From: CAYMLL01 sp964390645
GTDB lineage: Bacteria > Planctomycetota > UBA8108
Assembly: GCA_964390645.1 (NCBI GenBank)
Contig: CAYMLL010000018.1
Coordinates: forward strand, 1 to 48,193
Reading direction: 5' to 3'
DNA length: 48,193 bases
Shown here in pieces: positions 24,244 to 32,881 of the stretch (position 1 is its first letter; the number at the start of each line of letters is the position of its first letter). The notes under the pieces were generated by a model. The model was given only the letters and a program-made list of their open reading frames with translations. It did no database searches and had not been told where the DNA came from. A program made the translations under genes and the position numbers.

Positions 24244-27200
24244 ATGCAAGAGCTTCAGCCGAACGACTCGATCAACAACCGCTACACGATCATTCGCAAG
24301 CTCGGCGCCGGAGCGATGGGTAGTGTGTATCTTGCGGAGGATCGCGTCGAGAAGAACATCAAGGTGGCGCTGAAGATCCTGATCTCGGAAAACCTCGAGG
24401 ATCAGGACGTCTGGGCGAAGGGCGAGTACGAGGCGCTGACCCGGCTCCGGCACCCGAACCTCGCGAAGGTCTTCAACTTCGGCCGTATCGAGGGGACTGA
24501 CGACTACTTCATCGTCTCGGAGTTCATCAAGGGGCTCGACCTCTTTTCGATGACCGAGTTCGTGAACTACGCCGAGATCACGGAGATCATCGTTCAGGCC
24601 TGTCGCGCTCTGGAGTACATCCACTCGCAGGGCTACGTTCACTTCGACATCAAGCCGGACAACATCCTCGTCACTCGCTGCAAGACCATCGGAATTCGAG
24701 AAGGCTCGAAGGTGGCGTATGACGAGCTGGACCTGGACAGTACGGTCGCCTCGCGGACGTCGAAGCCGGTCGTCAAGGTCATCGACTTCGGACTGGCGGA
24801 GAAGATCACGGGATCGTTCAGCTTTGCGATCAAGGGGACGCTCAACTACCTTGCTCCGGAGATGCTCGATGGCCTCAATCCGGACAAGCGAGCCGATCTC
24901 TACTCCCTCGGCGTGACCATTTACCAGATCGTCAACCGCGACCTGCCGTTCTATCAGGGACCCGGTGACGGTCGAGTAAGTGTCAGCGGAAGTCCGACGA
25001 AGCGATCTGACCTCTTCGAGGTCAGCATGAAGAAGCATCCTGACTTCCTCCGCGAGATGATCCTCCGTCTGATCGAGGAGAATCCGGAAGACCGTTTTCA
25101 GAGCGCGAAGGAGGTCATCCAGTTCATCAACAAGAACTCGGAATACGAGTTCGAGATAGAGACCGAGGAGACCAAGCAGAGCTACTTCCAGACACCGAGG
25201 CTTGTCGGGCGCAAGAAGGAGATGCAGTTCCTGAAGCGTCACCATGAGCTGGTCTTCTTCCCGCACCGATCGGAAGACGGGAACCAGGTGACCGTGAGAT
25301 CTGGAGCTCCGGAACGTGACGACAAGGTTCAGCTTCTCGTCGTCAACGGGGAGATGGGCTCGGGGAAGTCGCGGCTTCTCGACGAGTTCAAGCACTGGCT
25401 GAAGCTCAACGACCTCAACGTCTACACGGGTAACTGCTACGAGGGAACCCAGAAGGCGTACCAGTCGATCATCGAGATCCTCCGTCAGGTTGTCTGCGGT
25501 GTCGGGCTGGATTCGGAGATCTACCGGCGCCACGAGCACAGCATCAGTCGCCTCTTGCCGGATGTGCAAGGGGGCGGCGATCGTCGGGCTCGTGACGAAC
25601 AGACCTACCGTCCGGAGAAGGAGAAGCACCAGTTCATCGACGCGATCTCGCAGTTCCTCGTCGAGGCGGCGCAGCAGGTGCCGTACCTTGCCGTCGTCAA
25701 CAACCTCCAGTGGGTGGACGACGCCAGTGTGGACCTCCTGGACCGGCTCTTCCGGACGATGGAGGAGGCGCGCTCGAAGGGTGATGATGCGCGGTTGATG
25801 GTGATCTTCAGCCAGCGCTCCGAGGAGCAGGCCCACGAGCGAGCTCGGGAGCTCATCAGCGACCGTATCGATCAAGGCTTCGGCAAGGAGATCCTCGTTC
25901 GGCGCCTGAAGACGGAGCAAATCCGCGAGTTCCTGCAGGCGATGATGGGGTCCGCGGAGGTGCCGGAGGACTTTGTTCAGCGCCTCGAGGAGCAGACCGG
26001 CGGCAGCCCGCTCTTCCTCGTCGAGACGCTGAAGGCGCTCGAGGACGCCGGCGTCTTCAAGCACCAGGGTGAGGGGTGGACCATCAAAACGTCCCGGTAT
26101 ACGAAGGTCGAGATCCCCCGGAGCGTCGAGGATCTCTTCCTCGAGCGCATCGAGAGGCTCGAGCTCGTCAAACGGCAGATCCTCGAGGTCATGGGCATCC
26201 TCAACAAGCCGGTGAGCCCGAAGCTCCTGCAGCGGGTCGAGCGATTCAAGGACGTGCCGGTCCTCGTCCAGCTGCGTGACCTCGAGAACCTCGGGATCGT
26301 CCACAAGCGTTTCGAGAGCAACAAGCTCCTGTTCGAGATCGACCAGGCCGAGGTGCGAGAGATCCTCTGCAGGAACCTCGAGGACGACGATCGCCGTCAG
26401 ATCCACGGCGAGGTCGGCGAGGCCTACGAGACTCACTTCCGGGACCGGCCCGACGAAATCCTCGAGGAGCTCGCGTATCATCTTCAGCGCAGCAACAAGA
26501 CCGCCAAGGCGATGGAATTCGCTCTTCGTGCGGGCGATCGGCTGAAGGCCATCTACGCGAACGAGAAGGCCCACGGGCATTACACCTTCGTTCTCGAGGA
26601 AACAGAGGGCAAGCCGGATCACCTCGATGTCTACTTCGACATCCGTGAGAAGCTCGGCGACATCTGCACGACGATGGGACGTTGCGACCAGGCCGAGGTC
26701 CACTACAGCGAGCTGCTGTCGGAGCGCTGTCGCGACAAGCTGGCCCCCAACCGAGTCACGAATCTCCACCTGCGTCGTGGCAAGGTCTTCGAGATTCAGG
26801 GCGACTACGAAGCGGCGCTACGGCAGTACAAGGAGTCGCGGAATCATCTCTCCGCGTTCGGCAAGGACCACCAGGTGCTCGACCGAGCCCGCGTCTTCAT
26901 CAGCATCGGTTGGGTGTACGTCTGCATGGGCAAGTACGAGAAGGCGATGACGATCTCCCTCGAGGCGCTAAGGGTGATCGGCGGGCTCGAGGACGGGATG
27001 GAGCACGCCAAGGTCTTCAGCACGATCGGCAGCGCGAACTTCTTCAAGGGGAACATCCAGGAGGCCGCGAAGTACCACCGGAAGAGCCTCGAGATCAAGG
27101 AGTCGCTGGAGAATGTCCCGGAGATCATCGTCTCACTGAACAACCTCGGATCTGCCGACCTCGCCGGAGCCGAGTACGGCGAGGCGCTCGAGAGCTTCCG

Positions 27201-28503
27201 ACGAGCGTTCGCCACGAGCGAGGAGATCGGCGATCCGTACGGACGGGCGATGAGCCTTCATAACCTCGCGCGGCTCTACGTGAACATCGGTGACACCGAT
27301 GCGGCCGAGGGCTATCTCCGCGACTCGTTTCGGCAGACGAAGCTCTTCAGCATGCGGTACCTGAACCTCCAGAACCACATCGTGCGTGGGCTGATACTCA
27401 AGGACCGTCAGGAGTATGCGAAGGCGGAGGGCAGCTTCTTTCGTGTCTTGACGGCGTTCTCCAAGCAAGGAAACCGTGCCGGGCTCTGCTCGATTCTCGT
27501 CGAGGTCGCGGAGCTCCACCGGTTGAACCAGAACTTCGATGAGGCCGCGAAGATCATCGAAGATGCGAAGTGCAGCGCCGAGGAGCTCGGTATCGCTCCG
27601 CTGCAGGTACGCTGCCTTCTCGAGAAGGCGCGGCAGTTACGAGCCGGCGAGGAGCCGGATCTCGGGGGGGCGGTCGCGTTTCTGTCCGATGCGCTCGAGC
27701 TGGCGGAGAGGGGCGAGAACCCGGAGCTGCGGGGCGAGGTCGCGTTCGAGCTCGCGGAGACGCTGGTATCGAAGCGGGAGGTGAGCCACGCGTCGCAGCA
27801 CTACAACGCGGCGCAGGAGCGGTTCAGGGAGGTGCAGGACAGCCTGCCTGTCGACCTGCGCGACACGTACGAGGATCGCCAGCGGAGGCGGTTCCGCAGC
27901 TGGAAGGACGGCGGGAGCACCAGCGTTCCGATTTCTCCCAAGTCCGAGGCACCCGACCCTCTCGTTGCCGAGTCGCCGGCTGAAGACGTGTCGCACGAGG
28001 ATGCGCTCAAGAGTGTCAACCAGCTGCTGACGGAGCTGTCGAGTGCGACATCGCTCCCCCAGTTTCTCGGCAAGGTCGTCGAGGATCTGCTGCGCACGAC
28101 CGGCGCCGAGGTCGGCTTTGTGCTCAGCCTCGCCGGAAGGAACCTCTCCGTGCTGGCGACGAGGCGACGTGGAGGGGACCGCCCGAAGAGCCCCGGGAAG
28201 ATCCTCTGTCTGTCTCTCATCCAGCGCGCGCTGAAGCAGCAGCACCCTCTCTTCGTCGACGACGCGGCCAAGGATCCTGCGGTGCTGCCGGCACTGAGGG
28301 AGTGTGGACTCGAGGCCGGGTCTTTGTCGATCAGTCCCTTTCTCGAGTCGGACGGCAAGAAGGGCGCCCTCTACCTGGTTCACCCCCGGACCGGTCCCGA
28401 GTTCGAGGCCCGACAGAGGCTTCTGGTCGGCCCTTTCCTCAACATCTTGCCGATGGCCTTCCTTCAGATCCCGAGCTCGATGGACCTCGTCGCCGGCAGC
28501 TGA
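24244..28503 (+). CDS. Ser/Thr kinase - ATPase - TPR - GAF signalling protein
   Basis: 1,419 residues from ATG 24244 (a GTG one codon earlier is also possible). Kinase domain, about 14-295: Gly-loop GAGAMG (21-26), Lys44 in VALKIL, catalytic loop HFDIKPDN (133-140), DFG 181-183, APE 204-206. The loop is HFD where most kinases have HRD, so it is a non-RD kinase, and about 35 extra residues sit between the catalytic loop and DFG. An AAA-type ATPase domain follows (Walker A NGEMGSGKS, 368-376; Walker B-like LQWVDDAS near 495), as in PknK/MalT-type STAND proteins. Roughly 730-1190 is a run of TPRs. The last 165 residues look like a GAF domain. It should be a cytosolic signal integrator. Its gene ends 8 bp from the end of a convergent FHA-protein gene. 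Confidence 0.93.
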   Translation: MQELQPNDSINNRYTIIRKLGAGAMGSVYLAEDRVEKNIKVALKILISENLEDQDVWAKGEYEALTRLRHPNLAKVFNFGRIEGTDDYFIVSEFIKGLDLFSMTEFVNYAEITEIIVQACRALEYIHSQGYVHFDIKPDNILVTRCKTIGIREGSKVAYDELDLDSTVASRTSKPVVKVIDFGLAEKITGSFSFAIKGTLNYLAPEMLDGLNPDKRADLYSLGVTIYQIVNRDLPFYQGPGDGRVSVSGSPTKRSDLFEVSMKKHPDFLREMILRLIEENPEDRFQSAKEVIQFINKNSEYEFEIETEETKQSYFQTPRLVGRKKEMQFLKRHHELVFFPHRSEDGNQVTVRSGAPERDDKVQLLVVNGEMGSGKSRLLDEFKHWLKLNDLNVYTGNCYEGTQKAYQSIIEILRQVVCGVGLDSEIYRRHEHSISRLLPDVQGGGDRRARDEQTYRPEKEKHQFIDAISQFLVEAAQQVPYLAVVNNLQWVDDASVDLLDRLFRTMEEARSKGDDARLMVIFSQRSEEQAHERARELISDRIDQGFGKEILVRRLKTEQIREFLQAMMGSAEVPEDFVQRLEEQTGGSPLFLVETLKALEDAGVFKHQGEGWTIKTSRYTKVEIPRSVEDLFLERIERLELVKRQILEVMGILNKPVSPKLLQRVERFKDVPVLVQLRDLENLGIVHKRFESNKLLFEIDQAEVREILCRNLEDDDRRQIHGEVGEAYETHFRDRPDEILEELAYHLQRSNKTAKAMEFALRAGDRLKAIYANEKAHGHYTFVLEETEGKPDHLDVYFDIREKLGDICTTMGRCDQAEVHYSELLSERCRDKLAPNRVTNLHLRRGKVFEIQGDYEAALRQYKESRNHLSAFGKDHQVLDRARVFISIGWVYVCMGKYEKAMTISLEALRVIGGLEDGMEHAKVFSTIGSANFFKGNIQEAAKYHRKSLEIKESLENVPEIIVSLNNLGSADLAGAEYGEALESFRRAFATSEEIGDPYGRAMSLHNLARLYVNIGDTDAAEGYLRDSFRQTKLFSMRYLNLQNHIVRGLILKDRQEYAKAEGSFFRVLTAFSKQGNRAGLCSILVEVAELHRLNQNFDEAAKIIEDAKCSAEELGIAPLQVRCLLEKARQLRAGEEPDLGGAVAFLSDALELAERGENPELRGEVAFELAETLVSKREVSHASQHYNAAQERFREVQDSLPVDLRDTYEDRQRRRFRSWKDGGSTSVPISPKSEAPDPLVAESPAEDVSHEDALKSVNQLLTELSSATSLPQFLGKVVEDLLRTTGAEVGFVLSLAGRNLSVLATRRRGGDRPKSPGKILCLSLIQRALKQQHPLFVDDAAKDPAVLPALRECGLEAGSLSISPFLESDGKKGALYLVHPRTGPEFEARQRLLVGPFLNILPMAFLQIPSSMDLVAGS

Positions 28504-28515
28504 TCGGTCGATCAG
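28500..28515. terminator. Inverted repeat spanning two convergent stop codons
   Basis: CTGATCGGTCGATCAG pairs as CTGATC / GATCAG around a GGTC loop (or seven pairs around GT). It contains the TGA of the kinase gene (28501-28503) and, on the other strand, the TGA of the FHA gene (28514-28512). It could act as a small terminator or 3' stabiliser for both messages; there is no T-tract. Confidence 0.4.
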
Positions 28516-30080
28516 ACCGCCGGGACCTCGAAGAAAGCCTGGTCCGGATTGAACAGCGTTCCGTTGCGGTACGCGATGAGCAGAGCGTTGACGGTCTGAC
28601 GATCGAACTGGCGGTCGGCCATCTCCTTGATCTTCAGGAGGGCCTCCTTCACCGAGGTCTCGCCGCCGCCCCCCAGGACGTCGGAGTTTTCCGTTCCGTA
28701 GAGCTGAGCGTCGAGCTCCTTGGCGATACCGACGACGCGAGCGAGCTCATCGATGTCCGCTCCGGCCTTGCCCTCGGGAGAGCCGCTGCCATCCCATCGC
28801 TCGTTCTGCTGCTCGATCGCCGGACGCAAGTGCTCGAGACCGGGGATATCGGAGAGAATCTCGCGGGCGTAGTGATTTCGCTTCGTCTCGCTAGTGATCC
28901 GGTTCTGGAGCTCCTGATCGGTCATCGGAATGGACCCGATGTCGTGGAGCATTCCGGCCAGCCACGCATCTCGGACCCGCTGCGTCGACCGACCGAGCTC
29001 CTTGGTGATGGCGAGGCAGTACGACGCAACGCGTTCCGAGATGCCGCGCGGTGTCGGTGTGCGCATCTCGGCCGCGTTGACGAGCGTGCGAATCGAGCTG
29101 CGGAAGAACGTGTCCTGGCGCGTGATCATCTTCAGCAGCTCGAAGGTCGAGCCGAGCTGGATGCCGATCGCGGAGGAAATCTCGAGGTCGTCGCCGTCGA
29201 ACGCCTCCGCGCGGTTGGCGTAGATGTAGATCACTCCGAGGTTCTTTCCGAGCACCGAGATGGGCACGCAGATGACGGAGCGGATCTGGTTCATGACGAC
29301 GCTCGCCATGGCGTTGAAGTGCTGGTCGAGCGAGGCGTCGGACGTGAGAACCGAGCGGTTGTGAGTCAGACACTCCTTGATGATGCCGCGAGACACGCCG
29401 ACGGCTTTGTCGGGATCGTCGTCCTTGTCGAAGCGACCGAGAATATCGAAATGGGTGTTCTTCCCGACCCCGATGGCATCGTTCGTGGTGCCGTTCTTCG
29501 ACGTCGAGGAGATGCCCAGCAGGTAGAGGTGGTCGGCGCCGATGCTCTTTCCGAGCAGCTCGCTCACCTTCTGAAAGAGCTTCGAGAGGTTCTTCTCCTC
29601 GGCGATCGTCTGCGAGAGATGAAGAAGCACGTTCAGGTTGCGGGCCTCGCGTGTCGCCTTGTCATCCTCCGGATTCTTGGTCGGAAAGACCTTCGTCGCG
29701 CGCAACGTGATCGTCGACGTCGGATCGACGACGGCGGCCAGGTCGGCCTCGATCTCCGGGGGGACGATGCGGCTCGAGTCACGAAGCTGCGCGACGCGGT
29801 CCTCGAAGACGAGCACCGTGTTGCCGATGCGGATGTGGTCTCCGATGCGCAGAATCTCCTCGCTGACATCCTTCTCGTTGACGTAGGTGTGGTTGCGACT
29901 CTCGAGGTCTCGAATGAAGAACATCTCGCCGATGCGGAAGATCTCCGAGTGGCGCCTGGAGACACCCTGATCCAGCACCTGAACTTCGCAGTCGGAATCC
30001 CTGCCTAGCACGAGACTGTCGCTCTCGATCGAGTACTTCTTGCCCTTGTCAGTTCCGGTTTGAACGCGCAGAATCGTCAT
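28512..30080 (-). CDS. FHA - GAF - degenerate HD-GYP protein
   Basis: 522 residues from ATG 30080, which has GGAGG nine bases upstream; nine longer codons are open but lack such a site. FHA domain at 1-95 with LGRDSD (25-30), VSRRH (40-44) and the N-x-TYVN loop (63-68), so it should bind phosphothreonine. GAF domain at about 135-310. The C-terminal region follows the HD-GYP plan but is damaged: the HD signature reads LHDIGSI (Lys replaced by Ser), HHE reads Q-N-E and GYP reads G-S-P. Metal ligands are missing, so c-di-GMP hydrolysis is unlikely and a sensory or binding role is more plausible. It is convergent with a Ser/Thr kinase gene, its likely partner. Its upstream DNA carries both sigma-70 and sigma-54-like elements. 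Confidence 0.9.
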   Translation of the reverse strand: MTILRVQTGTDKGKKYSIESDSLVLGRDSDCEVQVLDQGVSRRHSEIFRIGEMFFIRDLESRNHTYVNEKDVSEEILRIGDHIRIGNTVLVFEDRVAQLRDSSRIVPPEIEADLAAVVDPTSTITLRATKVFPTKNPEDDKATREARNLNVLLHLSQTIAEEKNLSKLFQKVSELLGKSIGADHLYLLGISSTSKNGTTNDAIGVGKNTHFDILGRFDKDDDPDKAVGVSRGIIKECLTHNRSVLTSDASLDQHFNAMASVVMNQIRSVICVPISVLGKNLGVIYIYANRAEAFDGDDLEISSAIGIQLGSTFELLKMITRQDTFFRSSIRTLVNAAEMRTPTPRGISERVASYCLAITKELGRSTQRVRDAWLAGMLHDIGSIPMTDQELQNRITSETKRNHYAREILSDIPGLEHLRPAIEQQNERWDGSGSPEGKAGADIDELARVVGIAKELDAQLYGTENSDVLGGGGETSVKEALLKIKEMADRQFDRQTVNALLIAYRNGTLFNPDQAFFEVPAV

Positions 30081-30126
30081 CAAGAACCTCCGGGGAACCG
30101 ATCTCACGTCGATGGAGAATCGGTGG

Positions 30127-30135
30127 ATTATACCA
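30127..30135 (-). promoter_or_regulatory. Extended -10 promoter of the FHA gene
   Basis: On the minus strand TGGTATAAT is a perfect extended -10 element (TG-N-TATAAT), 47 bp before ATG 30080. The hexamer 17 bp upstream is TTCGCG, a poor -35, which an extended -10 can tolerate. Confidence 0.7.
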
Positions 30136-30149
30136 GAATTTTCGTCCGA

Positions 30150-30166
30150 CGCGAAAGCCGTGCCAG
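30150..30166 (-). promoter_or_regulatory. Sigma-54-like promoter of the FHA gene
   Basis: Minus-strand CTGGCACGGCTTTCGCG matches the RpoN consensus YTGGCACGRNNNTTGCW at every -24 position and keeps the -12 GC, with GG and GC ten bases apart. Differences are one T in TTGC and the final W. The predicted start is near 30139, about 20 bp upstream of the start expected from the extended -10 element, so the gene may have two overlapping promoters. Confidence 0.6.
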
Positions 30167-30342
30167 GCTCGCATGCTCGGCGATCCCGGCGTGCTTATCG
30201 GTACTTGTGATCGGAGTTTTCGTCGACACGGGCTCGCGATCCGGGACCCGGGTCGCGCGGGGCGCATTCTGCGAGTCGGAGGGCCGCAAGCGATCCCGAG
30301 GACCCGTTCGGAGGGCGGATCACCGGGCAGTGGTGGCGTCGT

Positions 30343-31119
30343 TCACTCCTTCACGAAGAGTCCGTCGCGCATGGTGAGCGTCCGGTGGGCGAGCCGTGCC
30401 AGCCCGATGTCGTGCGTGACGATGACAAAGGCCGTCTGGAGCTCACGGTTGAGCTCGACGAGGAGCTCGTGGATCTTGTCGCCGGTGACAGTGTCGAGGT
30501 TGCCGGTTGGCTCGTCACAGAAGACGAGCTCGGGGTCGTTCATGAGCGAGCGTGCGATGGCCACGCGCTGACGCTCGCCGCCGGAGAGGCGGCCGGATGG
30601 AAAATCGGCGCGGTCGAGCACACCGACGCGGCCGAGCAGGTCGCGCGCACGTTCGGTTAGCGTTGTGCGCTCGGAGCGGAATCTCTTCGTCGTACGCAGG
30701 ATCATCGCCGGAAGGAGAACGTTCTCGAGGACGGTCAGGTCGGGCAGCAGATGGTAGAACTGGAAGACGAAGCCGAAGTGTCGGTTGCGCATGCGGCACT
30801 TCGACTCGAGACCGAGGTCTGCGAGGTCACCGCCCCTGAAGGACTCGTCGCGGCCGTTGTAGACCAGCGTGCCGGCGCTCGGCGTGTCGAGGAGCCCCAT
30901 GATGTTGAGTAGCGTACTCTTGCCGACGCCGGAGAGACCGACGACCGCGAGAATCTCACCCTTGTGCACGTCGAGCTCGCACCCGCGAAGCACCGGAACG
31001 GAGAGGCCCTCCATCCGGAATTCCTTGTGCAGCTTGCGAACGGCGTAGAGGACGTTGTCGTTCAGGGTCTGTGCGGTATTCACTTCGCCACTCGGCCGGG
31101 ACCTGCTCGAAAGGGACAC
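30343..31119 (-). CDS. lolD: Lipoprotein-releasing ABC transporter ATP-binding protein (LolD type)
   Basis: A 258-residue ABC ATPase. Walker A GLSGVGKST (61-69), Q-loop FVFQFYHLLP with the F-Q-x-x-x-L-L-P of the MacB/LolD family, signature LSGGERQRVAIARSL, Walker B LVFCDEPTGNLD and switch histidine in VIVTHD. LolD drives the release of outer-membrane lipoproteins from the inner membrane by LolC/E. It follows the permease gene by 27 bp. The start used here is a GTG at 31119; GTG 31083 is an alternative that gives 246 residues, and neither has a good Shine-Dalgarno. LolD, FtsE and MacB ATPases are close relatives; the permease next door favours Lol. Confidence 0.88.
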   Translation of the reverse strand: MSLSSRSRPSGEVNTAQTLNDNVLYAVRKLHKEFRMEGLSVPVLRGCELDVHKGEILAVVGLSGVGKSTLLNIMGLLDTPSAGTLVYNGRDESFRGGDLADLGLESKCRMRNRHFGFVFQFYHLLPDLTVLENVLLPAMILRTTKRFRSERTTLTERARDLLGRVGVLDRADFPSGRLSGGERQRVAIARSLMNDPELVFCDEPTGNLDTVTGDKIHELLVELNRELQTAFVIVTHDIGLARLAHRTLTMRDGLFVKE

Positions 31120-31146
31120 GGGGCTCGTTGCCGGTCTTGCTGGGGG

Positions 31147-32595
31147 TCACTCGAACTGAAGGGACTTGATCGGATCGCGACGTGGCGCCCACACCGCAGG
31201 GACGAGGCTCGCTGCCATGCCGATCAGCACCGGCGGGCCCGTGCTCCACAGAACATCGAGCAGCTCGAAAGCTACCGGTATACGGTCCATGTGGTAGATC
31301 TCCGGTGCGAAGAGCTGTCGGCCCGTCGCCGCGTAGATCGCATCGTGGAGCTCATTGATGTTCGCGGCGAAGACGTAGCCGAGACCGAGGCCTGCCAGCG
31401 TTCCGACAGCCGAGATCACGAGGCCGTTGGTCAGAAAGATCGCCGTGACGCCGTTGGCCGTCGCGCCAAGCGACATCAGCACGCCGATGTCACGCGTCTT
31501 CTCGATCACCGTGAGGAGTAGCATCAGCAGGATCATGGAGCCCGTGAAGACCACGAGGATCAGAACGATCAGGCGGACCAGGTTCTTTTCGATGCCGACG
31601 GCCTTGAGCATGTTCTGCCGCAGCTCGAGCCATGTTTTCACGTGAAGCAGGCGATCGAGATCGTCGAGCTTCTCGTTGATCACGTCTCGTGTCTCCTCGA
31701 GCCGGGTCGGGTCGTTCAGCGCGACGCGGATGCCCTGTATGCGAAAGGGATCGGTATCCTCGGGAAGGTCCTTGTTGAGCATGCTGCGTACGACGTTGAT
31801 GTCGGCGTAGAGCGTTCCGGAGTCCATGTCGAAGTCTCCGGTCTTTGCCGCGCCGACGACGAGAAAGAGCTTCTCGATCTCGTTTCCCGTGTCCGGGCTC
31901 AGCGTGTTGATCGTCATGATCTCGCCGATCGACACCTCACGCTCGAGCAGCATGTGAATGCCCACGATCACGCCCGGTGGGGCGATGACGAAATCGCCGG
32001 CGCTTTCTGGTCGGTGCTTCTCCAGGATCTCGTTGCGGAAGTCCCGTTCGAAGAAGCGCGCGAGCTCTTTCTTGCCGAGAGCGGGACGCTCGTCGGAGTG
32101 GATGATCTCGTGAATCTCGCGTACGGCTTCCGGGACGTCGGCTTCCCGGAACACCTCGTTCGCGTTGGTCGGTGGGGGCGGGACGTGTTTCGAGAGGACC
32201 GTCTCGAGCTCCTGCGGACGCAACACGTAGCGGCCGAAGTCGTTGACCAGGGCCTGGCGTACGGGGTCGACGCCGTGGATCCGAGCCGGCCGGATCGACA
32301 CGCCACTGCGGAAGATCCCGAGCCTCTCGATGAACGGCGCCGTGGCCGCGACGTTGTCGACGGTCGCGAGCGCGTCCTCGAGATCGAGCACCCCGTCGAT
32401 GCCGAGCTGTCCCGAACCGATGATCTGGATATGGGACTCTTGCCCGCGGATGTTCTCGCGTAGCTGGGTCATGTATCCGCCCATGACGCTCTGCACGATG
32501 AGCAGCATCGCGACACCGAACGTGATGGCGAGAAACGCCGCGAGGGCGAGAAAGCGAGAGCGGAAGTAGCGGAGGCTCAGGAAGAGCTTGTACAT
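31147..32595 (-). CDS. Lipoprotein-releasing ABC transporter permease (LolC/LolE type)
   Basis: 482 residues. The N-terminal LFLSLRYFRSRFLALAAFLA leads into the first membrane helix, a long periplasmic MacB-like domain follows (about 45-350), and three helices finish the protein (VRLIVLILVVFTGSMILLML and two more). This is the LolC/E topology; LolC proteins usually have about 400 residues, so the periplasmic part is enlarged by roughly 80. ATG 32595 begins two bases after the yidD stop. A single permease gene suggests a homodimer (LolF-type) rather than a LolC-LolE pair, unless a second is elsewhere. With the LolD-like gene downstream it should move lipoproteins towards the outer membrane, which supports a diderm envelope. 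Confidence 0.88.
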   Translation of the reverse strand: MYKLFLSLRYFRSRFLALAAFLAITFGVAMLLIVQSVMGGYMTQLRENIRGQESHIQIIGSGQLGIDGVLDLEDALATVDNVAATAPFIERLGIFRSGVSIRPARIHGVDPVRQALVNDFGRYVLRPQELETVLSKHVPPPPTNANEVFREADVPEAVREIHEIIHSDERPALGKKELARFFERDFRNEILEKHRPESAGDFVIAPPGVIVGIHMLLEREVSIGEIMTINTLSPDTGNEIEKLFLVVGAAKTGDFDMDSGTLYADINVVRSMLNKDLPEDTDPFRIQGIRVALNDPTRLEETRDVINEKLDDLDRLLHVKTWLELRQNMLKAVGIEKNLVRLIVLILVVFTGSMILLMLLLTVIEKTRDIGVLMSLGATANGVTAIFLTNGLVISAVGTLAGLGLGYVFAANINELHDAIYAATGRQLFAPEIYHMDRIPVAFELLDVLWSTGPPVLIGMAASLVPAVWAPRRDPIKSLQFE

Positions 32596-32596
32596 T

Positions 32597-32881
32597 TCAG
32601 CCGGCGGAGTCGGCGTCCCGATGATCGCATTGTCTCGTCGCATCCGGCACGGGATCGTAGCCTCCTTTGACGAAGGGATTGCAGCGGAGAAGTCGCTTCA
32701 GCCCGAGCCAGGCCCCACGAAGCGCGCCGTGGCGAGTGATCGCCTCGGCGCAGTAATCGGAGCAGGTCGGCCGGAACCTGCACGAAGGCGGCAGGAGCGG
32801 TGATAAGCCACGCTTGTAGAGGCGCAGAGTCAGCAGCGCCAGGCTCTTCGGAGTGCCGGTCAGCCGCTGCAGGAGCGTCAT
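32597..32881 (-). CDS. yidD: Membrane protein insertion efficiency factor YidD
   Basis: 94 residues with the complete YidD signature: an amphipathic N-terminus, LYKRGLSPLLPPSCRFRPTC (21-40) with the conserved cysteines, SDYCAEAITRHG, and LKRLLRCNPFVKGGYDPVP (61-79). YidD assists insertion of inner-membrane proteins by YidC. ATG 32881 overlaps the rnpA stop by four bases (ATGA). The rnpA-yidD order is widely conserved, but yidC, which normally follows, is replaced here by a Lol transporter. Confidence 0.96.
   Translation of the reverse strand: MTLLQRLTGTPKSLALLTLRLYKRGLSPLLPPSCRFRPTCSDYCAEAITRHGALRGAWLGLKRLLRCNPFVKGGYDPVPDATRQCDHRDADSAG

Noticed and set aside
24028..26769. A 913-residue leftward frame inside the kinase gene
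   Set aside because: It is the mirror frame of the kinase gene, with Leu/Asp/Val-rich unconserved sequence.
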